A stretch of 24,054 nucleotides of DNA, taken from Candidatus Pelearchaeum sp. Lineage in GTDB: Archaea; Thermoproteota; Nitrososphaeria_A; Caldarchaeales; Caldarchaeaceae. The notes beneath the pieces were generated by a model that saw only the letters and a program-made list of their open reading frames with translations, was not told the DNA's origin and made no database searches. Made by a program: the position numbers and the translations under genes. The stretch's first letter is position 1; each line of letters opens with the position of its first letter. The stretch lies in the NCBI GenBank assembly GCA_015520425.1, contig WAQC01000026.1, forward strand, positions 1 through 24,054. The letters run 5' to 3'. Shown here piece after piece: positions 1 through 7,530 of the stretch.

Positions 1-2016
1 ACGCACGCGGCGCTCAACAATAGTGTAAGCCGCCACCATCCCGTCAAGCCTGTTGAGGGAGCTGATGAGCTCCTCCACACCAGCCACATTCCCCTCAAGA
101 GAGCGCCGCATGGCTTCAAGGGAGCTTATGAGCAGGCCATGAAGCGAGCCTGCCACATTACCAGCGTCAACGCCCAGCTTTGATAGGATTTCCCTAAACT
201 CCTCGTTGGTTATTACACCGTCCCGCATAGCGTCAGCCAAGCCTGCTACTGTGTTGAGCAGTAGCTTACTGGCCTCGCCAGCGCCCAGTAGCTGGAGCTG
301 GAGCGCCTGCTGAACCATCCCGTATGTCTGGGTTATGTAGTTGAGGAGCCCCTGCGTGGCCGCGAGTCTTTCCCTGCTCCGCCTAGCTTCCTCAGTAAGC
401 TCCACATCATAGCCCAGAGCCTTATTCACCGCCAGAACCACGTCGTAGAAATCTGACGAGGCCGCTACAGCGCTGCTGAACGCTGCGAAGCCCTTGGAGA
501 TTCTTTCAACCTCCTGCCCCAGCCCCTCAAGCTGCCTCCGAGTATCTTCAACGCCTGCGCTTAGCGTGTTGAGCTGCTCAGCCCCAAGCTCTGCGAGCTG
601 CCTAAGTCCTTCTGGAACACTCTCACCAGCCCGCTCAGCCTCATCCATCAACGCGCGTATGTCGTCGGTGAGTATGCCCAGCGCCTCAGCCATCTTCAGA
701 GCTTCCTGCCGCGTGAGCCTCCCCATCTCAACCCACGAGCGTATCCACCTGCCAGCCTCCTCCTCCGTAATCCTACCCAGCACATTCAGCTCGCCCTCAA
801 TCTTGCCCAGAAGCTGGTCAAACCTGCTCCCCGTGAATGCGCCCACGATTCCACGCCAAGCGCTTACCATGAGGTCTGCTGCCTTGAGAAACGCTGGCGC
901 TACATTCGTGGCTATTGCCGAGGCTCCCTCGCCTATCACGCGCATCATACGCTCATTCTCGGCGCGCACACGCGCGAGCCTGCCCTCGGTGGTCTCCAGA
1001 TACGCCGCATAGGTGGCGAAGGCAGTCCCGCTCTCGCCCACGCTCTCGCGAAGCTCCATGAAGCTCTCCCGCATCTGGGCAAGCATGAACAACGCCTTCT
1101 GAGCACGCATATCAACGCCAGCGAGCTTTTCCTGTAAGGCCGCGAAATCACCGCCAAGCTCGCGCGCAGCAGCAATAACATCCATGATTACATCGTTAGC
1201 GTCCCTCAAAGCGCCGCTAGCGTCGCGGATTGGAACGCCCAGCTTCCCAGCAACCTCATAGAGGTCTAGGAAGAAGCGGTTAAGATGCGTCCCAGCCTCC
1301 TCAGCGGAGCCGAACCTACGCTCAAGAACTACAAGCCACGCCGCAGTATCTTCAAGCGAAAGCCCCAAAGCCCTGGCGGTCGCGCCCACATTAGCCAAGC
1401 CCTGCGCAAAGTCATAAGCAGTCCCAATACCAAGCCGCGAAGCATTAACGAGGGTATCAACCGCGCGTGTAGCCTCGCCCCCAGCAAGGCCGAACTGAGC
1501 CATAACCTGCACCACAGAGTTGGCCGCAGAAGCGAAGCTCACATTCTCCAGGCGCGCGAGCATTATCGCGCCGCGCAGGGCTTGCATGGCCTCGCCACCG
1601 CTAAGCCCAGCCTTCACCAAAGCCTCCAAAGCCTGCATGGCCTCGTTCCCAGAGACGGCGAGCTCGCGCGCAGCGGCGGAAGCGACAACCCTGAAACCAG
1701 CGGCAAGGCCAGCAATACTATCGCCAACATCAGCCGAGAGCGACGCGAGACGAACGCTCGCGGCCTCAAACCTAGCAAAAGCACCAACACTATCAGAGAC
1801 TATCCTTTGAATCTCTAAAAAGGTATCATAAATCCCAATACCCAAAACCTGAATCGCCGATTCCTTTATCGCATTAAAAATCCTTTCAAAACCCAGCCCA
1901 ATCCTACTACTTATGGAAGAAAACTTAAGCATACGGCCTTGAATCTTGGAAAGAACCCCAGATAACCTATCTTCGGCGGTAATTAATGTCCTTATTCTTA
2001 GTTCTGAAGAACTCAC
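1..2016 (-). CDS. Phage tail tape measure protein, TP901-like (partial, runs off left edge)
   Basis: The frame is open without a stop from a GTG at 2016 to base 1, giving 672 codons with the C-terminus missing. An in-frame TAA lies just upstream, so the start is well bounded; GTG is the only good start codon after it. The translation is alanine-rich and helical. It contains the recurring pattern of TP901-type tape measure cores (segments such as LVNASRLGIGTAYDFAQGLA, ARALGLSLEDTAAWL and ATYAAYLETTEGRLARVRAE), in which a central domain is followed by long helical sequence. These proteins fill the tail tube, set tail length and are ejected during infection. It follows the tail tube, chaperone and gp10-like genes, as expected for a siphovirus. 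The long open frames on the opposite strand are shadows. Confidence 0.88.
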   Translation of the reverse strand, partial: MSSSELRIRTLITAEDRLSGVLSKIQGRMLKFSSISSRIGLGFERIFNAIKESAIQVLGIGIYDTFLEIQRIVSDSVGAFARFEAASVRLASLSADVGDSIAGLAAGFRVVASAAARELAVSGNEAMQALEALVKAGLSGGEAMQALRGAIMLARLENVSFASAANSVVQVMAQFGLAGGEATRAVDTLVNASRLGIGTAYDFAQGLANVGATARALGLSLEDTAAWLVVLERRFGSAEEAGTHLNRFFLDLYEVAGKLGVPIRDASGALRDANDVIMDVIAAARELGGDFAALQEKLAGVDMRAQKALFMLAQMRESFMELRESVGESGTAFATYAAYLETTEGRLARVRAENERMMRVIGEGASAIATNVAPAFLKAADLMVSAWRGIVGAFTGSRFDQLLGKIEGELNVLGRITEEEAGRWIRSWVEMGRLTRQEALKMAEALGILTDDIRALMDEAERAGESVPEGLRQLAELGAEQLNTLSAGVEDTRRQLEGLGQEVERISKGFAAFSSAVAASSDFYDVVLAVNKALGYDVELTEEARRSRERLAATQGLLNYITQTYGMVQQALQLQLLGAGEASKLLLNTVAGLADAMRDGVITNEEFREILSKLGVDAGNVAGSLHGLLISSLEAMRRSLEGNVAGVEELISSLNRLDGMVAAYTIVERRVR

Positions 2017-2040
2017 GAATAGCTGACAAACTGATAAGCA

Positions 2041-2067
2041 TTATAAGCATGAGAAAAAATTTAAAAG
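2041..2067. promoter_or_regulatory. Divergent archaeal promoters for the tape measure and zinc-ribbon genes
   Basis: On the plus strand, TTTAAAAG at 2060-2067, preceded by a purine-rich BRE-like GAGAAAAAA stretch, lies about 26 nt before the ATG at 2091. On the minus strand, TTATAA at 2041-2046 lies about 28 nt before the GTG at 2016. Both spacings fit TATA-driven leaderless transcripts. The segment is much richer in A and T than the flanking genes. The assignment is by eye and no transcript start is known. Confidence 0.6.
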
Positions 2068-2090
2068 AAATACAGAATTAACGAACATTA

Positions 2091-2333
2091 ATGGCAAAGA
2101 ACGGAGAAGTAGTTGACATCAAAATATCATGCCCAATATGTAGGGGGAGCAATATCACGGGCTCGGTAACGGGTGAGGGCAATACTAGCTGTAGATGCTT
2201 GGATTGTGATAGTGAGTGGATTATAACAAAACCGAAGGCGATAGATGCGGTAGTAACGAAAAATAATGATAAACTGGCTAAGAATATTGCTAAAGGGATA
2301 AGGCTGGGCTGGGCGTTGAGACGAATACGATAA
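2091..2333 (+). CDS. Small zinc-ribbon protein, moron-like insertion in the tail operon
   Basis: This 80-residue protein has two CxxC pairs: Cys14/Cys17 (CPIC) and Cys36/Cys39 (CLDC), with an extra Cys34 and a Trp at 43. That is the layout of a zinc ribbon of the TFIIS/TFIIB kind. The C-terminal third is basic (several Lys/Arg, ending in RRIR) and could bind nucleic acid. It is transcribed against the surrounding tail genes from its own TATA box and is visibly lower in GC than its neighbours. Both traits are typical of phage morons, extra genes that are not part of the structural operon. The exact function is unknown; a transcription or nucleic-acid-binding accessory factor is the simplest guess. 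Its stop lies only 8 bases from the end of the converging gp10-like gene. Confidence 0.72.
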   Translation: MAKNGEVVDIKISCPICRGSNITGSVTGEGNTSCRCLDCDSEWIITKPKAIDAVVTKNNDKLAKNIAKGIRLGWALRRIR

Positions 2334-2341
2334 CAACGGGA

Positions 2342-2671
2342 TTAGATTATTTCTCTGAGCTTCTCTCTCAGTTTTTCCACTGCCTCGGCCGCGGCTGGGC
2401 GCATGTATGGTCTTGGCTTCATGTATCTCGTCCCATACTCCACGTAGCCAGCGTATGGTGCGGTTGCCTCCACAATAGCTTCTCCGCGCCTTGCCCTGCT
2501 TATCCTAATGCTGTCGCGCAGCCTCCCAGTCCTTACTGGGGCGAGCTCCCGCGCCCTCCTCCAGCACAGCTCACCAGCCTCCGAGACGCTAGAATCAACA
2601 AACGCGTTTATCCTGTTCTTGATTCTGTCAAGCCTTGAGACGACACGCTCAACGCCTAGTATGCGTATCAT
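2342..2671 (-). CDS. HK97 gp10-like virion protein (head-tail joining/tail completion)
   Basis: This 109-residue protein carries the hallmarks of the HK97-gp10 family: an N-terminal amphipathic helix, then APVRTGRLRDSI (about residues 45-56), and YAGYVEYGTRYMKPRPYMRP near the C-terminus. These proteins join head to tail or complete the tail. The ATG overlaps the stop of the frameshifted tail-chaperone extension in an ATGA, so translation is coupled to that frame. Its position between the tail chaperone and the tape measure is unusual, since gp10-like genes usually come before the tail tube gene. It could have been relocated or have a different role in this virus. Confidence 0.9.
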   Translation of the reverse strand: MIRILGVERVVSRLDRIKNRINAFVDSSVSEAGELCWRRARELAPVRTGRLRDSIRISRARRGEAIVEATAPYAGYVEYGTRYMKPRPYMRPAAAEAVEKLREKLREII

Positions 2672-2865
2672 CTCCTTCTACCCGCTCTTTTCCTCCTGTC
2701 GCGGCGCTCCACCCACCGCTCATAGGCGGCTGGGGCGAGCAGGTAGTAGAGAGCCTCCGCCCTGGTTAGCCGCATTATCGTATCGTGGCTCCATCCATAC
2801 TCCCTTGCGAGTATGTAGTATTCAAATGCCTTGTTCAGCTCTATCCCTGCCTGGATGTGGGAAAA
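2668..2865 (-). CDS. Tail assembly chaperone -1 frameshift extension (T-like part of a GT fusion)
   Basis: In the -1 frame relative to the chaperone, 65 sense codons run to a TGA at 2670-2668. The product reads like a real protein (GIELNKAFEYYILAREYGWS, then DTIMRLTRAEALYYLLAPAA, then a basic tail). It has the Y..LAREYGWS and MRLTRAEAL pattern common in tail-chaperone T domains. This frame has no ATG, GTG or TTG before the ATG of MRLTRAEAL, and an upstream stop in the frame lies at 2959, so it cannot be a full independent gene. The 0-frame codons GAT TTT CCC at 2867-2859 hold a T4C3 run where slippage could occur, giving a fusion of about 174 residues. The TGA overlaps the next gene's ATG. 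An assembly indel is the main alternative. Confidence 0.75.
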   Translation of the reverse strand, partial: FSHIQAGIELNKAFEYYILAREYGWSHDTIMRLTRAEALYYLLAPAAYERWVERRDRRKRAGRRR

Positions 2866-3191
2866 TCCATGTCCCAGAGGTGTATGCGTGTTATCTCCTC
2901 TATGAGCCGCGCTATCACCGTCGTCGGGAGCTCTTCTGTGTAGCTGCTCAGCTTAGGCTCAACCACAACCCTCTTCAGCAGCTCCTCCCAAACCCTCACT
3001 ACCTTCTCCTGCTCGTCCATGCTGCTGTCTCTGAAGATGCTGTCCCTCAGGGCGTACCAGCCCAGCTCTTCCCTCAGCGTCATCCTGCGCAGCTTGAACT
3101 CTACGCCGTGTATTGTTAGCTTCCTCTCGCGCTGGAATATGCTGTGGGGCGCTGTCCTCTCCTTTACCTCTGCTGGGCTTGGTATGGTCAT
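2841..3191 (-). CDS. Tail assembly chaperone, short (G-like) product
   Basis: This 116-residue protein lies between the tail tube and the gp10-like/tape measure genes, the usual position of the lambda gpG/gpGT chaperones that load the tape measure for tail assembly. It has an early beta-rich segment (KLTIHGVEFKLRRMTLREEL), then charged helices, ending with RIHLWDMDFPTSRQG. The ATG at 3191 is 6 bases past the stop of the tail tube gene. The function is inferred from position and from the frameshift arrangement more than from sequence similarity. The frame stops at 2841, but a second coding-like frame continues to 2668 (next entry). Confidence 0.75.
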   Translation of the reverse strand: MTIPSPAEVKERTAPHSIFQRERKLTIHGVEFKLRRMTLREELGWYALRDSIFRDSSMDEQEKVVRVWEELLKRVVVEPKLSSYTEELPTTVIARLIEEITRIHLWDMDFPTSRQG

Positions 3192-3197
3192 GGCCCA

Positions 3198-4109
3198 TCA
3201 GTACGCCGCTATGTCATCGCTCGCTACTATAGTGATGCTCTCTGGCCTTACGTTGAGTGTCTGCATGAGCTCGCCCTCCGCTGGTAGGCCTGCCTCAACC
3301 GAGGCGTAGCAGTTGTTGAGCTGGAACTCTATGTAGTCGCTTGTGCTGCGCTCAAACCTCACAGTGATGTTAAAGCTCGTCTTGTTGAGCATGAGGTCGT
3401 ATATTGTGTCGTCCATGTAGTATAGCTCTAGGCTGGCCTCCAAATCCACCCTATCCGCTATCGGCTCCCCTATGTAGTCCCCTTGCCTGGGCAGCTTGAC
3501 GTGGTTGTTGGTTATGCTTATGCTCCCGCCCACCACATAGCCGTAGGGCTGGCCGTTAATCGTAACCTGCTTCTGCGAGGCTTTGAAGTAATCACGCGTA
3601 TCTGGCGAGACCGCTGGGAGCGTCGTGGTCTTGGATGCTTTCTGGGCTATGAACCTCACAGAGGCTGTGAGCAGGCCATCCTCCTCCCAGCTCACCTCAA
3701 GGCTCTCAACCCTACAGCCCGTGTAGAGATAGCCATGCGATGCCTGGCCTATCCTATGCTCCAGCAAGCTTACAGACGGTAGCGTGTAGTCGCTGCTAAT
3801 GTCTATCGTATGCGTATATGGTGGTGCTGTGCCAGAGTCAACGACGCTGCCCAGGGCGTATTTGAAGAACTGGGCTGTCTGGACGTAGTATTCCAAGCTT
3901 GGGCCAGCGTCTATCCCATGGACGACTGGTGTTTTTGTGCGTTGGTTGTTGAGGGTTGCTACGCTCTCTTCCGCGAGCTCCACGCCGCCGTTGAAGTTGG
4001 ATACGCCGCCTATCCAGCGTGAGAGGTCTGCTGGAGCCTGACCATACGTGGTCTCCTCACCAAACGATACCAGCCTGCGGAACGCCATGCCGCTAGGTGT
4101 GGAGGCCAT
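3198..4109 (-). CDS. Major tail tube protein
   Basis: This 303-residue, beta-rich protein starts with a phage tube-protein-like N-terminus (RRLVSFGEETTYGQAPADLS), continues through strands such as GCRVESLEVSWEEDGLLTAS (about residues 130-150), and ends with long beta segments. This order of an early GEE.TYG motif and a late ITNN/Y.G/LE.SLELYY region is typical of long-tailed phage tube subunits that polymerise into the hollow tail. Its place just before the tail chaperone supports the call. A TATA-like CATTATGC around 4128-4135 lies about 25 nt upstream of the ATG, so a leaderless start is possible. Confidence 0.82.
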   Translation of the reverse strand: MASTPSGMAFRRLVSFGEETTYGQAPADLSRWIGGVSNFNGGVELAEESVATLNNQRTKTPVVHGIDAGPSLEYYVQTAQFFKYALGSVVDSGTAPPYTHTIDISSDYTLPSVSLLEHRIGQASHGYLYTGCRVESLEVSWEEDGLLTASVRFIAQKASKTTTLPAVSPDTRDYFKASQKQVTINGQPYGYVVGGSISITNNHVKLPRQGDYIGEPIADRVDLEASLELYYMDDTIYDLMLNKTSFNITVRFERSTSDYIEFQLNNCYASVEAGLPAEGELMQTLNVRPESITIVASDDIAAY

Positions 4110-4142
4110 GCCTTATAGCGTCCAGAAAACATGCATAATGCG

Positions 4143-5060
4143 CTAGTGGTGCGCCAGACTGGTTCTCAGCCTCGCGGCCAGTTTAACGGTGCTTGCCGCG
4201 TCTATCACGCCCATGCCTGTGTGGTTTCTGGGGTCTGTCAGCCTGGGCCATGTCTCCAGAAGCCTCCTGATGAGCGACGCCTTCCTCAGCCCTTGGAGGA
4301 TTATGTTCTCCGCCGCTGAGAGCGGAATCGGGTTGGCGGAGAGCTCAATCATCCTCCTACACGCGTAGGCGTCTCCGACTTTCTTCATGACTATCGCAGC
4401 AAGGGCAGTTGCGAATGGTGTTGCGAAGCTCGTCCCCATGAGTGTCATGCTCCCGCCCTCTATGCGCGTTGTGAAGTTCGTCGGGGCTAGGACGTTGGGC
4501 TTCCACCTGCCGTCAAGCGTTGGGCCTCTGCTTGAGCCGCGCCATAGGTGTGCGCTGACCGTGCAGCCGCCTACCGTAAGAGCCTCGCGGGCAACCGCTG
4601 GTGTCCCGACGCTCATGAGCTTCGGCCCACCATTACCAGCGGCTACCGCCACGACTGAGCGCTGGGCCGTGTGGTCAACGTAGATTGACGAGGGGTCTGT
4701 CCCATCACTCGGCGCCTCGCTCGTTATGCTGAGGTTTATCGCGTGGGGCTTGAAGCGCATAGCCTCGCTGAGGGCTGTTATCAGCACGTTATCTGGAACT
4801 GGGTCTGGAACCTTCACCAAGTATATCTCCGCCTCTGGTAGGATTTTGTGGATTAGGGCGTGGATTGCGGAGCCGTGCTTCTCGGTGTCTATGATTGATT
4901 TTGTTGTGAGGTTTATCGTGTCTGTTGCTGGTATGTTCTTGGCTGCGCCGCTGTCTATTATCGCTATCCTACACCCATCGCCGCTCTCCTCGTTCATCAC
5001 TTCTAGGAAGCGTGTTATGCTTAGTGCTTCATCCAGCGTGTTTCGCGCCACGCCTACCAC
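4143..5060 (-). CDS. Subtilisin-like serine protease (S8) in the tail module
   Basis: This 305-residue protein has the complete subtilase catalytic set: Asp36 in IAIIDSGA, His62 in KHGSAIHALI, the oxyanion Asn143 in VAVAAGNGG, and Ser211 in GTSFATP. There is no obvious signal peptide or membrane segment, so it is probably cytoplasmic during assembly or a virion component. The start is GTG at 5060, which overlaps the upstream 91-residue gene by 32 nt. A subtilase between head-completion and tail-tube genes is uncommon. It could process a tail or capsid protein or attack the host surface layer during entry. The S8 assignment is firm; the biological role is inference. Confidence 0.9.
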   Translation of the reverse strand: MVGVARNTLDEALSITRFLEVMNEESGDGCRIAIIDSGAAKNIPATDTINLTTKSIIDTEKHGSAIHALIHKILPEAEIYLVKVPDPVPDNVLITALSEAMRFKPHAINLSITSEAPSDGTDPSSIYVDHTAQRSVVAVAAGNGGPKLMSVGTPAVAREALTVGGCTVSAHLWRGSSRGPTLDGRWKPNVLAPTNFTTRIEGGSMTLMGTSFATPFATALAAIVMKKVGDAYACRRMIELSANPIPLSAAENIILQGLRKASLIRRLLETWPRLTDPRNHTGMGVIDAASTVKLAARLRTSLAHH

Positions 5061-5304
5061 CTACCCTGAAGCTCACCGCCTTAACCACATACTCGGCCTC
5101 GCTGCTCCTAAGAGCCCTCCAAGCCTCCTCGCGCGTTGCTTGCCTCATTCCAGGCATGAGCCAGAAGCGCTCAGCCTTGAAGTCGCGGTTCACGAGTATC
5201 CTCCACAAGCTACTTCCGAACGGGCATATCTCTGGGCTGCACGCCAGGGGGTAGCGTTTGCCGCAGTGGTAGCGCGAGCCGTTGCGTATCCTGAACATGC
5301 ACAT
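5029..5304 (-). CDS. Small Cys-containing virion-cluster protein of unknown function
   Basis: This 91-residue frame fills the space between the tail-terminator-like gene (stop at 5308) and the subtilase. Its ATG follows that stop by only 3 bases, and its end overlaps the subtilase start by 32 nt, as expected for a cotranscribed viral gene. It has four Cys in the first third (residues 2, 14, 22 and 27: MCMFRI, HCGKRYPLAC, EICPFG), which might bind metal, and an acidic/basic helical region after residue 50. I recognise no family. A small minor structural protein or a zinc-binding accessory factor are both possible. Confidence 0.62.
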   Translation of the reverse strand: MCMFRIRNGSRYHCGKRYPLACSPEICPFGSSLWRILVNRDFKAERFWLMPGMRQATREEAWRALRSSEAEYVVKAVSFRVGGRRGAKHAG

Positions 5305-5307
5305 GGC

Positions 5308-5673
5308 CTAGCCCAGCATTCTTAGGCTGAGGGTCGCTATCTTTCTGAATACGCCCTCCTCCTCAACGTCTGCTATCCCAGCTAGGGCTATTCCGAACCA
5401 CCCGTAGTCCCGCGCCAGCCTCTCGCGACTAGCCGCGAGGTGGGCTACTATCCTGTCAAAAGTCTCGTCGCGCGCCTTCGGTGTGCGCTGCCACACATCA
5501 AGCTGGAAGCTCAGCTCGTATAGGAGCTTCTGGCCAGACTGGTCTACTGGTCTAATGGATGAAGACTGCATGGATAGTGTTATGAGTGGGAATATGTCGT
5601 TCTTCGCTGGCCAGCCAGCCTTTACCCTAAGCCCTGATGCTTGCGCGAGCTCGTCTAGGAGGCTTGCGACCAC
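5308..5673 (-). CDS. Tail terminator/tail-completion-like protein
   Basis: This 121-residue protein starts with a helix (VASLLDELAQASGL), followed by PLITLSMQSSS, then a beta strand and helix ELSFQLDVWQRTPKARDETFDRIV, and ends in strands. That alpha-beta layout, with an F.LDVW segment and a following helix, is typical of tail terminators and related completion proteins of long-tailed phages. It lies between the gp6-like connector and the tail genes, the expected place. The start is GTG at 5673, 14 bases after the stop of the connector gene. The fold assignment is by pattern, so a related neck protein cannot be excluded. Confidence 0.6.
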   Translation of the reverse strand: MVASLLDELAQASGLRVKAGWPAKNDIFPLITLSMQSSSIRPVDQSGQKLLYELSFQLDVWQRTPKARDETFDRIVAHLAASRERLARDYGWFGIALAGIADVEEEGVFRKIATLSLRMLG

Positions 5674-5687
5674 GTTGGTTATTGTTC

Positions 5688-6515
5688 TCAGCTCCGCGCC
5701 ACCCTCCTCGGCAGGCTTTTCTTCACGCGCTCAACCTCTTCGCGCATGGCTCTGAGGCGGCGTGATAGGTCTTCGGAGCTGAAGCCCACGCTGAGCGCCT
5801 CGCCATAGTCGTCGCCGAAGACTATTCTGCCACCCACGCGGAGGGCGAGCCAGTAGCTGGCGATGAGTATCGCAGCGTTCCTCACGCTCTCTGGGACTTG
5901 CTGGTAGCCCGCTGTGTAGCTCACCTCAACCTCCAGAGAGCGCGTAAGATACCAGGGGGGCGCTGGCCTGCCCGCGCTATGCCTCAACAGGCGTATAAGC
6001 CCGCTCTCAGCGTCTAGGACCTCATACTCGGCGGCAGAGTCTATCAAGGCTCCGCGCTGGTCATAGACCTTGACTGACTGGATGGAGATTATGGGTGCTG
6101 AGAGGCTCAGCTCGGAGCCGTGATGTAGTTTTATCCTCTCGCTCCGCGTGTGGGCGTCAAACCTCATGCCCGCTGTGGCGTCTATCTCAGCCTCCGCAGC
6201 CTCTATCGCTAGGCTTATCTCGCCATCCCCGACTGGGTGCCAGTAGTAGTCGCAGGTTATCACGGAGCCCTGCGGGGCTGGGGATGCTAGGCTTATCTCG
6301 CCGCGCTCAGCATCAACGGAAGCCACGCCCACCTGCGCGCCATCAACATACACCACGACATCATCTAGCAGGTCTCCGTCCCAGTCAAAATCCACGATTG
6401 GGCGGCGCTGCGTCTTGATGAGCGTGTCAGAGAGCATAGAAGCGCTCTCTCCGACAACAGCTATCGGATACCACCCGTTGAATGAGCGGACATCCCTTAT
6501 TGAGGTGTAGCGCAT
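5688..6515 (-). CDS. Gp6-like head-tail connector protein
   Basis: This 275-residue protein ends with the typical connector helix VPESVRNAAILIASYWLALR (about residues 208-227), followed by a charged helical tail (LRAMREEVERVKKSL). Upstream of it lies a middle section with EISLAIEAAEAEIDATAG and several beta segments (IISIQSVKVYD, YEVLDAESGLIRLL). This combination is found in gp6-like connectors that form a ring below the portal, although the protein is longer than simple gp6 proteins because of an added beta domain in its first 100 residues. It follows the capsid gene, as in many HK97-like phages. Confidence 0.68.
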   Translation of the reverse strand: MRYTSIRDVRSFNGWYPIAVVGESASMLSDTLIKTQRRPIVDFDWDGDLLDDVVVYVDGAQVGVASVDAERGEISLASPAPQGSVITCDYYWHPVGDGEISLAIEAAEAEIDATAGMRFDAHTRSERIKLHHGSELSLSAPIISIQSVKVYDQRGALIDSAAEYEVLDAESGLIRLLRHSAGRPAPPWYLTRSLEVEVSYTAGYQQVPESVRNAAILIASYWLALRVGGRIVFGDDYGEALSVGFSSEDLSRRLRAMREEVERVKKSLPRRVARS

Positions 6516-6536
6516 GGCCTAGAGCTGTGATGAAAC

Positions 6537-6563
6537 GGCTATAACGCTCAGAAGAGGAAAAAA
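6537..6563 (-). promoter_or_regulatory. Capsid terminator followed by a promoter for the connector gene
   Basis: Just past the capsid gene stop (6577), the minus strand reads six T residues (6563-6558) followed by CCTCTTCTG, a typical archaeal oligo-T terminator. Next comes GTTATAGC at about 6543-6536, centred roughly 25 nt before the connector ATG at 6515, a plausible TATA box. This would let capsid mRNA be made at high level while connector and tail genes have a separate start. Assigned by eye. Confidence 0.45.
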
Positions 6564-6576
6564 TTATGTTGGGTGT

Positions 6577-7530
6577 TTATTGGGCTAGGGCGTTCTTGAT
6601 GATGTAGATGGCGTCTGTCTTGGCTATCTTCCACGCGAAGCGGAGGCTCGCCGCTATCTTCGTTATCCCAGCCTCCACATCCCTATCCTTCTCAACCTTG
6701 AGCCTCCTCCTGTAGCCGCCTATCCCAGCGTCGCGCGGAGCGCAGATAACAACGTCGCTGACCTTCGTAGTATCGGTGGCGCTGTAGTCCCGCTTCTCCA
6801 GATGCGTGGTTACGTATATCTTGCTAAGCCCCAGCAGTGCGTTTACCTCGCCTGTTCTAAGCACGTCGCCGCTTATGCTCTCAAGCCCCTTCGCGGCGAG
6901 GTCGTTCCGCAGGTGCATCGCCGCGCGTGGGTGGATGAGCATCACCAGCTCGTCGCGGTATCCCAGCTCCTCCAACGTCGCTACTGCCGCGTTTATGTCC
7001 TCAACCTTGAGAGGAGCCTTAGCGAGGTCAGCGACGCCTGTGGCGCTCCCCGCTATGGTGTCAGCCCTCTGTATCCCCGTGAAGAGGTTATACGCGTCCG
7101 AGCCGTCTCCTAGGCCGCGTATCACGTTCTTATCCACGACCTCGGCGAACTTCCTGGCCATGTCCTCTATCGTCAGCGCAACAACATCTACGACAGCCTC
7201 CTCCTCAGCCACGTCGGAGATTCTGCTGAGGGCGCGAACCTCTCGCGCGTCTAGCACGACGGGCTGGCCGAAGACGAGCTTAGACTCTGTGGGCGGAGAG
7301 CCCTCCGCTGGCGCATAAACCTCAAGCGTCCCAGACTTCACGTAGAACTTCATCGTATCACTCCCCATCGTCACGAACCTGAAGATGTTGGCGGCTATGC
7401 TCTCCTCTATGAAGAGGTCAAACAAGTCCTGCGAGACCGCCTGGGGTATCTCTGGGAAGTTCGCGTCGCTGCTCAGCAGCGCCTTGCCGAAGGCTAGGTA
7501 CTCGCTCTGGGCTTTGGCGAGCGTGTTCAT
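6577..7530 (-). CDS. Major capsid protein, HK97 fold
   Basis: This 317-residue protein matches the usual HK97-fold capsid layout: a short N-terminal helix, the N-arm/E-loop region (about residues 55-110, including TMKFYVKSGTLEVYAPAEGS), the spine and A-domain helices with DVVALTIEDMARKFAEVVDK, the segment ELVMLIHPRAAMHLRNDLAA (about residues 193-212), and a beta-rich C-terminus ending in AWKIAKTDAIYIIKNALAQ. There is no long N-terminal delta (scaffold) domain like that of phage HK97. The ATG overlaps the stop of the upstream protease (ATGA), so the two are coupled. A poly-T terminator follows the gene. Confidence 0.92.
   Translation of the reverse strand: MNTLAKAQSEYLAFGKALLSSDANFPEIPQAVSQDLFDLFIEESIAANIFRFVTMGSDTMKFYVKSGTLEVYAPAEGSPPTESKLVFGQPVVLDAREVRALSRISDVAEEEAVVDVVALTIEDMARKFAEVVDKNVIRGLGDGSDAYNLFTGIQRADTIAGSATGVADLAKAPLKVEDINAAVATLEELGYRDELVMLIHPRAAMHLRNDLAAKGLESISGDVLRTGEVNALLGLSKIYVTTHLEKRDYSATDTTKVSDVVICAPRDAGIGGYRRRLKVEKDRDVEAGITKIAASLRFAWKIAKTDAIYIIKNALAQ

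Noticed and set aside
494..1818. Long plus-strand open frames opposite the tape measure gene
   Set aside because: They are Ser/Ala/Arg-rich antisense shadows of a clearly coding minus-strand frame in a GC-rich genome and lack start signals.
2959..3198. Separate 79-codon frame overlapping the tail chaperone
   Set aside because: It lies in the same frame as the T extension but is stopped at 2959, and its composition (Gln/Arg/Glu/Gly-rich) is that of an out-of-frame shadow.
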